Program-made: the position numbers and the translations under genes
Source: an uncultured Sphingomonas sp.
Lineage (GTDB): Bacteria; Pseudomonadota; Alphaproteobacteria; Sphingomonadales; Sphingomonadaceae
Length of the DNA stretch: 10,911 bases
Direction of reading: 5' to 3'
NCBI GenBank assembly: GCA_902806295.1
Contig: CADCWB010000200.1
Span: forward strand, 1-10,911
The notes under the pieces: model-generated
What the model was told of the DNA's origin: nothing
What the model saw: the letters and a program-made list of their open reading frames with translations, nothing else
Databases searched by the model: none
In this document: one piece after another, positions 6,361 to 10,911 of the stretch
Position numbering within the stretch: the first letter of the stretch is position 1
How the letters are laid out: the number at the start of each line of letters is the position of its first letter

Positions 6361-7172
6361 ACCGGGTCGACAACATCAACCGCGGCATGGCCGACCTCAA
6401 GCCGCTGCAGTCGGTCGACATCCCGTCGCTCAAGGGCAAGGTCAGCGACGAAGAGTGGGCGATCCGCGTCGACTTGGCCGCGGCCTATCGCATGGTGGCC
6501 TATCATGGCTGGGACGACCTCATCTTCACGCACTTGTCGGCGCGCATTCCCGGGCCCGAGCACCAATTTCTGCTCAACCCCTACAATCTGATGTTCGAGG
6601 AGGTGACCGCCTCCTCGCTGGTGAAGGTGGACGTCCACGGCAATCCGGTCGGCCCAACGCCGTTCATCACCAATCCGGCGGGGTTCACCATTCATTCGGC
6701 GATCCATATGGCGCGCGAGGACGCGCATGCGGTGATGCACCTGCACACCCCCGCCGGCCAAGCGGTCGCGGCCCATTCGGAAGGGCTGCTGCCACTGACG
6801 CAAACGGCGATGCTGGTCCGCGGCGACCTCGCCTTCCACGATTATGAGGGGGTGGCGACCGATCTCGAGGAGCGCGAGCGGCTGGTCGCCGAACTCGGCA
6901 ACAAGAGCGGCATGATCCTGCGCAACCACGGTACGCTGGCCGTTGGCGGCAACGTCGGCGAGTGCTTCATCAAACTCTATTTCATTGAGCGCGCCTGCCA
7001 GGCGCAGATCATGGCGCTGTCGGCGGCGGACCAATGCAACAGTCCGCCGCAGGGAACGCCCGAGCTTGCCGCCGAGCAAGGCACGGCCGGTCTCAAGGTC
7101 GCAGCGAACCTGCTCGCCTGGCCGGCACTGAAGCGCAAGGCATACCGGCTCGACCCAAGCTTCGCGAGTTGA
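6357..7172 (+). CDS. Class II aldolase/adducin family protein
   Basis: A 271-aa protein of the fuculose-phosphate aldolase/adducin fold. Residues 35-60 (AIRVDLAAAYRMVAYHGWDD) open the domain. The zinc-binding HxH is H128/H130 (AVMHLHTPAGQAV), and the third histidine is H191 (RNHGTLAVG). NPAGFTIHSAIHMARED (106-122) and FIKLYFIERACQAQ (204-217) fit the longer adducin-like subgroup often annotated only as class II aldolase/adducin. The family covers aldolases, epimerases and decarboxylases, so the reaction is unknown. ATG 6357 is preceded by AGGAG at 6344-6348 (8-nt spacer) inside the end of maiA and overlaps its stop as ATGA, so the two are translated together. An internal ATG at 6387 is possible but has no better site. 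Coupling to maiA suggests work on an aromatic-derived or ring-cleavage intermediate, which is inference. Confidence 0.88.
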   Translation: MNRVDNINRGMADLKPLQSVDIPSLKGKVSDEEWAIRVDLAAAYRMVAYHGWDDLIFTHLSARIPGPEHQFLLNPYNLMFEEVTASSLVKVDVHGNPVGPTPFITNPAGFTIHSAIHMAREDAHAVMHLHTPAGQAVAAHSEGLLPLTQTAMLVRGDLAFHDYEGVATDLEERERLVAELGNKSGMILRNHGTLAVGGNVGECFIKLYFIERACQAQIMALSAADQCNSPPQGTPELAAEQGTAGLKVAANLLAWPALKRKAYRLDPSFAS

Positions 7173-7256
7173 GCGGCTTTCAATGCGTATGGAAGCTATG
7201 AACATTCAGCCAGCATCGCCGGAAGCTTGGTCGCTCTCCAAGGCGAAAGCGTGAGC

Positions 7257-8225
7257 ATGGCAGCCGAGCCGGCGAGCATCGTGGCATTGCTCGACAAGGC
7301 AGACGCGTTCGCGGCCAAGGGCGAAGCGCGTGCCGCTGTGTCCTTCTATCAGGCCGCCCTGGAAAGCGCCGGTGGCCTGCGCCAACTTGACCCAGGAATG
7401 TCGACCCGGCTCAGAGCCGCGCAGAGCTTCATCGAGGCGCGCCTCCGAAACTTCACGCGCGCATTGGATGGCGCGGCCGACGAGCTGGATCCGGCGGATG
7501 TTTCCGGCTCGCTGCGGCTCCGGCATGCGCTGGATATTGTTAAGGGTAGCCGTGAGATTTACCCGCAGCAGCCCGCCGCGCTGTATTACCCGTACCTCGC
7601 ACAACGGCAATTCTTTGAGCGGGACGAGTTTGATTGGCACGCGACGGTCGAGGCGGCAACGGCCGAGATACGATCGGAGTTGATCGCGCTTTTAGCCGAC
7701 GGTGCTGACTTTCGGCCCTACGTTGAGCGCAGCCCGAACCGCCCCGCGCGCGACTTCCATGGGCTTAACGACAATCGTGCCTGGACTGCGCTTTACCTGT
7801 GGAAAGACGGTCAATACGTACCGGAAGTCGGCGAACGCTGCCCGGTGACCACGCGCACGCTTGGCAAGGTGCCGTTGTCCCGCATAGGCGCCCGAACTCC
7901 ATCCGTATTCTTTTCGCGGCTGGAGCCGGGCGCGCACATCCCGCCGCATACCGGCATGCTCAACAGTCGCCTGATTTGCCACTTACCGTTGATCAATCCA
8001 CCGGGCTGCTGGTTGCGTGTTGGCAACGAAACGCGCCAATGGACCGAGGGCGAGTTGCTGATCTTCGACGACAGCATCGAACATGAGGCGCGGAACCCGA
8101 CGGGGGAGCTGCGCATAGTTCTTATATTCGACATTTGGCGGCCCGAACTATCGCCCAGCGAGCGCAAAGGGATTACGTCTATCTTCAACGCGATCGACCA
8201 GTTTCGGGCCGTCGAGGAGAGCTGA
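7257..8225 (+). CDS. Aspartyl/asparaginyl beta-hydroxylase family protein (Fe(II)/2-oxoglutarate type) with helical N-terminus
   Basis: Numbered from ATG 7257, the product has 322 aa. Residues 1-110 are helical and repeat-like (LDKADAFAAKGEARAAVSFY), suggesting a TPR-type segment. Residues about 125-300 are the AspH-type jelly roll: H231-T-G233 with Gly in the place of the usual carboxylate ligand, as in mammalian AspH, then H242, second iron ligand H276 (DDSIEHEARN) and 2-oxoglutarate Arg286 (GELRIVLIFDIWRP), ten residues after H276 as in AspH. The Arg of the RxH pair before H242 is replaced by Ile240. Relatives hydroxylate protein Asp/Asn or lipid A acyl chains; no membrane segment is seen, so a soluble substrate is likelier. 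The start is uncertain: GTG 7251 has AAGG 7 nt upstream, while the ATG is 13 nt from it; TTG 7227 is improbable. A 23-codon frame (7183-7254) overlaps the start region. Confidence 0.86.
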   Translation: MAAEPASIVALLDKADAFAAKGEARAAVSFYQAALESAGGLRQLDPGMSTRLRAAQSFIEARLRNFTRALDGAADELDPADVSGSLRLRHALDIVKGSREIYPQQPAALYYPYLAQRQFFERDEFDWHATVEAATAEIRSELIALLADGADFRPYVERSPNRPARDFHGLNDNRAWTALYLWKDGQYVPEVGERCPVTTRTLGKVPLSRIGARTPSVFFSRLEPGAHIPPHTGMLNSRLICHLPLINPPGCWLRVGNETRQWTEGELLIFDDSIEHEARNPTGELRIVLIFDIWRPELSPSERKGITSIFNAIDQFRAVEES

Positions 8226-8351
8226 CGCCGGGCAATCTTTCAAGGCGGCTGAGCCCACCGTGACGATGCAGTCCCAAAATTGTCTCAAAACCCGCTAAAC
8301 GCCCATATCATTTGGTTAAATTTCTGGTAATGGGATCGGGCGGGAGAACCA

Positions 8352-8549
8352 ATGACTCAATATCGCGTGTTTTATCGAACCGATAACAAAGAGCGGCTAC
8401 GCGGCTTCGAACCGATCGAAGCTGGGGACGACACCACGGCAATCAGGGACGCCGAGGCGCAGCAGCGCGCCATCGCCGTTGAGCTTTGGTGCGCTAACCG
8501 ACTGGTGAAAAAGTGGGATCTCGTTCAGGCGAACGCCAACGAGGCTTAG
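8352..8549 (+). CDS. Small protein of unknown function (65 aa)
   Basis: The product starts MTQYRVFYRTDNKERLRGFE and ends RLVKKWDLVQANANEA. ATG 8352 has GGGAG (8342-8346) about 5 nt upstream, a good ribosome binding site. The layout is strand, acidic turn (IEAGDDTTAIRDAE), helix, then AIAVELWCANRLVKKWDL. It resembles small alpha/beta proteins I recall in sphingomonads and rhizobia that start with a YR(V/L) strand and end ELWxxxRxVKxW; I know no function for them. There is no signal peptide or membrane segment. The 126-nt leader (8226-8351) is AT-richer than its surroundings, with TTGTCT and CATATC about 18 nt apart as a poor promoter candidate. The stop overlaps the convergent gene's stop in TTAG. 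Confidence 0.75.
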   Translation: MTQYRVFYRTDNKERLRGFEPIEAGDDTTAIRDAEAQQRAIAVELWCANRLVKKWDLVQANANEA

Positions 8550-8998
8550 CGCCGCTGGGCTGGGCGAGCGCCGTCGATGATAGCTTGAGCCTCGCCCAGA
8601 AGGCGCTGGTCGACTGCATCGAACAGCAGTTGCTTGTTGGCCGGGCCATAAAGCGAGGTGAGCAGCGCCTGCGCTTCGGCGCGCATGTCCGGACATCCGT
8701 AGAGTGCCCGCAAGCCCAGGTCAGCTGAAGGAGCTTGCGTGCTCACAAAATGCGTCGCCGCGGCTATGACACAATGCCGATAGTTGCGAATGATTTTGAG
8801 TTCCGCGGTCGAAACCGTGGGCCGGCCGCTGCGCGGTCGCCTGCTGCCCGAAACTAAGGCCGGCTTGCTCGAAGATCGAACGGGCGGGGCTGTCGAAACT
8901 GCAACCGCAGCAACGTCGCCGTCGGCGCTGCTTTCCCTAGGAATTGCGTCCGAAGCGAAGACAGCGAAGAGCAGTGGTGCGGATAGAGTGAGCGACAT
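8546..8998 (-). CDS. Probable exported small protein of unknown function (150 aa)
   Basis: From ATG 8998 the product begins MSLTLSAPLLFAVFASDA, a hydrophobic stretch with a plausible cleavage site after SDA. A Ser/Ala/Arg-rich linker follows (about 20-62), then a compact domain (about 63-143) with NYRHCVIAAATHFVSTQAP and ALYGCPDMRAEAQALL. Cys76 and Cys102 could form a disulfide after export. I do not recognise a named family; similarly built small secreted sphingomonad proteins are known to me only as hypothetical. The start is open: GTG 9031 would add 11 residues (MISRIVCRLGQ) with two arginines, giving a better signal-peptide n-region, but has no Shine-Dalgarno site. ATG 8998 has a weak AGG about 9 nt upstream. 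The stop overlaps the 65-aa gene tail-to-tail by 4 nt. Confidence 0.7.
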   Translation of the reverse strand: MSLTLSAPLLFAVFASDAIPRESSADGDVAAVAVSTAPPVRSSSKPALVSGSRRPRSGRPTVSTAELKIIRNYRHCVIAAATHFVSTQAPSADLGLRALYGCPDMRAEAQALLTSLYGPANKQLLFDAVDQRLLGEAQAIIDGARPAQRR

Positions 8999-9097
8999 CT
9001 GACCCAACCTGCAAACAATGCGGCTGATCACTGTAACACGGCTAGCAGATTTTTGCCTCTTCGAATTGGTCGACGGGCGCCCTCAACTACCCCGAGC

Positions 9098-9136
9098 GCG
9101 TCGCAACGTCCGCAATGGATAAAAAGCGGACATCAG
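9098..9136. repeat. Palindromic intergenic repeat after cysA, GTCCGC/GCGGAC hairpin
   Basis: GTCCGC (9108-9113) and GCGGAC (9126-9131) form a perfect 6-bp stem around a 12-nt loop AATGGATAAAAA, flanked by CGCAAC and ATCAGC. This is a diverged copy of a motif I recall as very common in sphingomonad spacers (GTCCGC, a loop related to TTTCGACCCATT, GCGGAC). It lies 7 nt beyond the cysA stop, so it may terminate the cys operon transcript. It also marks the point where the C-terminal domain usual in CysA is missing. The rest of the spacer, 9032-9097, shows nothing recognisable. Confidence 0.65.
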
Positions 9137-9138
9137 CA

Positions 9139-9855
9139 TCAGGCCAGAAAGTTGCGGACGAACTCGCTTGCCGGCGCGCCCTGGATCTCCGCGGGCGAAG
9201 CGAATTGCTCGATGCCGCCGATATTGAGGATCGCGACGCGATCGGCCAGGCCGAAGGCTTCTTCATGGTCGTGGGTGACGAAAATCGACGTGAGGCCGAG
9301 CTCGTCGTGGATCTTGCGCAGCGCGTCGCGAAGTTCGCGCCGGACCTTCGCATCAAGCGCTCCGAGCGGTTCGTCGAGCAGCAGGATGCGCGGGTCTCGG
9401 GCCAGCGCGCGCGCAAGTGCAATCCGCTGGCGCTGGCCTCCCGACAGCTGGTTCGGATAGCGCGAACCCAGCCCCGGCAATTGCACCAGCTCGAGCAATT
9501 GCTCGACCCGTTCGGCAATCGCGCTGCGGGACGGCCGGGACGCCCCGGGCATCACATCCAGGCCGAAGGCAATGTTCTGCGCTGCGGTCATGTGGCCGAA
9601 CAAAGCATAATGCTGGAACACGAAACCGATCCCACGCGACGCCGGCTTGGCAAAGGTGACGTCCTCGTGACCGAACCACACGCGCCCGTGCTCGGGCACT
9701 TCCAGGCCGGCGAGGATGCGCAACAAGGTGGTCTTTCCCGAGCACGACGGTCCGAGCAGCGCGACGAATTCCCCGTTGGCGACGCTCAACGATACGCGGT
9801 TGAGCGCCGGGTAAGCCGAGTAGCTTTTCGAAACGCCGTCGACCCGGATCGACAT
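9139..9855 (-). CDS. cysA: Sulfate/thiosulfate ABC transporter ATPase, short form without C-terminal regulatory domain
   Basis: A 238-aa nucleotide-binding subunit that should power sulfate import with CysT/CysW at the inner membrane. Walker A is GPSCSGKTT (35-43), the Q-loop is Q81 (FVFQHYALFGHMT), the signature is LSGGQ (137-141), Walker B is ILLLDEP (157-163), the D-loop is GALD (165-168) and the H-loop is H195. The QRQRIALARALA and THDHEEAFGLADR segments fit CysA. Position 38 is Cys (TGC), where ABC ATPases nearly always have Gly (GGC). The protein ends at EFVRNFLA, exactly where typical CysA (about 350 aa) runs on into a TOBE-like domain. No remnant of that domain is seen downstream, only a palindromic repeat. 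ATG 9855 starts 1 nt after the cysW stop (TGACATG), so coupling is expected. An upstream in-frame extension to 10059 only overlaps cysW. Whether it is active is uncertain. Confidence 0.88.
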   Translation of the reverse strand: MSIRVDGVSKSYSAYPALNRVSLSVANGEFVALLGPSCSGKTTLLRILAGLEVPEHGRVWFGHEDVTFAKPASRGIGFVFQHYALFGHMTAAQNIAFGLDVMPGASRPSRSAIAERVEQLLELVQLPGLGSRYPNQLSGGQRQRIALARALARDPRILLLDEPLGALDAKVRRELRDALRKIHDELGLTSIFVTHDHEEAFGLADRVAILNIGGIEQFASPAEIQGAPASEFVRNFLA

Positions 9856-9856
9856 G

Positions 9857-10693
9857 TCAGAAGCGGGCCGCGAGTTCGCCCCGGTGCCGCCATTCCATGG
9901 CGGACTTGAGGGCAAGGGTGACGAGGGCGAGGAGTGTAAGGAGCGACGCAACGGCGAAGGCGGCGACAAAGTCATAGTCATTGTAGAGAGCCTCAACTTG
10001 TAGCGGCATGGTGTTGGTCTCGCCGCGAATATGACCGGAAACGACGCTGACCGCGCCAAACTCGCCCATCGCCCGGGCGTTGCACAGGATCACGCCGTAG
10101 AGACGGCCGAAGCGGAGGTTGGGCACCGTCACGCGCCAGAAGGTCTGCCACCCCGAGGCTCCGAGCGTGGTGGCGGCTTCCTCCTCGCCGCGCCCCTGCG
10201 CCGTCATCAGCGGGATAAGCTGTCGGGCGACGAAGGGGAACGTGACGAAGACCGTTGCGAGCACCAGCCCGGGAAGCGCGAAGATGATGCGAATGTCACG
10301 CTCGCCAAGCCACTCGCCGAACCAGCCCTGCGCTCCGAACAGCAGCACGAACACCAGTCCGGATACGACGGGCGACACCGAGAACGGGAGCTCGATAAAG
10401 GTGATCAGCGCCGACTTGCCGCAGAAGTCGAACTTCGCGATCGCCCAGGCGGCGGCGATGCCGAAGATGGTGTTCAGGGGCACGGAAATGGCCGCCACGA
10501 GCAGCGTGAGGCGGATCGCCGCGCGGGCATCCGGTTCGCTGACGGCAGCCAGCCACGCCTGCCATCCGTGGCGCAGCGCCTCGGTCAGCACCGCGGCGAG
10601 CGGAAGCACGAGCATGATGCCGACGTAAACCAGAGCGGCGAAGATCAGCGCCGCCTTGGCCGCGGCCGGCTCGCGAAGACTTGTAGAGCGCAT
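9857..10693 (-). CDS. cysW: Sulfate/thiosulfate ABC transporter permease
   Basis: A 278-aa inner-membrane permease. Hydrophobic helices lie near residues 15-38, 62-87, 95-121, 137-160, about 195-220 and 243-264, the usual six of this MetI-like fold. The EAA cytoplasmic loop that docks on the ATPase is at 171-205 (EEEAATTLGASGWQTFW, then VTVPNLRFGRLYG). CNARAMGEFGAVSVVSGHIRGETNT (204-228) and LQVEALYNDYDFVAAFA (231-247) are typical of CysW rather than CysT. ATG 10693 shares its A with the cysT stop (TGATG), so it is preferred over an upstream frame reaching 10774 inside cysT. Residues 4-13 before the first helix are short and basic. No domain is missing, in contrast to the partner ATPase. Confidence 0.94.
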   Translation of the reverse strand: MRSTSLREPAAAKAALIFAALVYVGIMLVLPLAAVLTEALRHGWQAWLAAVSEPDARAAIRLTLLVAAISVPLNTIFGIAAAWAIAKFDFCGKSALITFIELPFSVSPVVSGLVFVLLFGAQGWFGEWLGERDIRIIFALPGLVLATVFVTFPFVARQLIPLMTAQGRGEEEAATTLGASGWQTFWRVTVPNLRFGRLYGVILCNARAMGEFGAVSVVSGHIRGETNTMPLQVEALYNDYDFVAAFAVASLLTLLALVTLALKSAMEWRHRGELAARF

Positions 10694-10911
10694 CAGCCGA
10701 GCCTCCGCCGTTGCGCGTGCTGGAGGAAGTTGAGCAGCGCCAGGATCGAAAAGGAAATCACCAGCATCACGCACGCGATCGCGGCGGCCCCGGTGTAGTC
10801 ATATTCCTCGAGCTGAGTGACGATCAGCAGCGGCGCGATTTCCGATCTGAACGGCATGTTGCCAGCGATAAAGATGACCGAGCCATATTCGCCCGCGCCC
10901 CGCGCAAAGGC
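10693..10911 (-). CDS. cysT: Sulfate/thiosulfate ABC transporter permease CysT (CysU), C-terminal part
   Basis: The minus-strand frame from the window edge encodes 72 residues before TGA: AFARGAGEYGSVIFIAGNMP, then FRSEIAPLLIVTQLEEYDYT, a hydrophobic last helix (AIACVMLVISFSILALLNFL) and a basic tail QHAQRRRLG. GEYGSVxFIxGNMPFRxEIAPLLI is characteristic of CysT/CysU. This is the first permease of the CysT-CysW pair and should continue for about 200 residues beyond the window, probably preceded by a sulfate-binding protein gene. The stop overlaps the cysW start by 1 nt. Confidence 0.92.
   Translation of the reverse strand, partial: AFARGAGEYGSVIFIAGNMPFRSEIAPLLIVTQLEEYDYTGAAAIACVMLVISFSILALLNFLQHAQRRRLG

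Noticed and set aside
5937..7205. 422-codon minus-strand open frame opposite maiA and the aldolase
   Set aside because: It is antisense to two well-supported genes, Arg/His-rich, without recognisable motifs; a typical shadow frame in GC-rich DNA.
9108..9131. GTCCGC/GCGGAC hairpin considered as part of a CRISPR array or attachment site
   Set aside because: Only one copy is present here, with no regular spacing; it fits a dispersed sphingomonad repeat.
9115..9909. 264-codon plus-strand open frame opposite cysA
   Set aside because: Antisense to a gene with all ABC ATPase motifs; low-complexity composition and no family resemblance.
9856..10059. N-terminal extension of CysA into cysW
   Set aside because: The extra residues are Ser/Pro-rich without similarity to ABC proteins and overlap cysW entirely; MSIRVDGVSKSY at 9855 is the normal start.

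Overview
The window looks like a chromosomal stretch of a GC-rich alphaproteobacterium, most likely a sphingomonad (Sphingomonas/Sphingomicrobium-like). The reasons are the gene content, the codon use, and two palindromic intergenic repeats of types I recall as common in sphingomonad genomes: one containing CTTCGACAAGCTCAGCCC and ending CGAACGGAGTT, the other a GTCCGC...GCGGAC hairpin. That assignment is from memory and was not searched.

Layout. 1-668 (+) is the 3' part of an FkbM-type methyltransferase. Facing it at 665-802 (-) is a short relic of the C-terminal cupin of a mannose-6-phosphate isomerase/GDP-mannose pyrophosphorylase (ManC/AlgA type). tRNA-Thr(GGT) follows at 903-977 (-), with a candidate promoter, and then a 49-codon basic protein (+). 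1210-3003 (-) is a long, XPNPEP1-type Xaa-Pro aminopeptidase. It is divergent from 3131-5580 (+), an oligopeptidase-B-like S9 peptidase whose ATGA stop/start overlaps a hot-dog thioesterase. The spacer between the two peptidases is filled by repeat DNA, whose two outer ends supply the Shine-Dalgarno sequences of both genes.

5719-7172 (+) is a two-gene unit, maleylacetoacetate isomerase (maiA) plus a class II aldolase/adducin protein, again with an ATGA overlap. 7257-8225 (+) is an aspartyl/asparaginyl beta-hydroxylase-family protein. Next come a 65-aa protein (+) and, overlapping it tail-to-tail by 4 nt, a small probably exported protein (-). 9139-10911 (-) is the end of a sulfate/thiosulfate ABC transporter operon, cysT(partial)-cysW-cysA, with 1-nt overlap or spacing between genes.

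No obviously new multigene system is visible; most of the window is ordinary housekeeping and catabolic content. The points most worth a second look are these. (1) cysA stops at the end of its nucleotide-binding domain, has Cys in place of a normally conserved Walker A glycine, and has a palindromic repeat right after its stop. (2) The PtrB-like peptidase keeps the catalytic triad but lacks three of the four acidic residues that give oligopeptidase B its basic-residue specificity. (3) Repeat DNA serves as ribosome binding site for two divergent genes. (4) A ManC cupin relic sits beside the FkbM gene.
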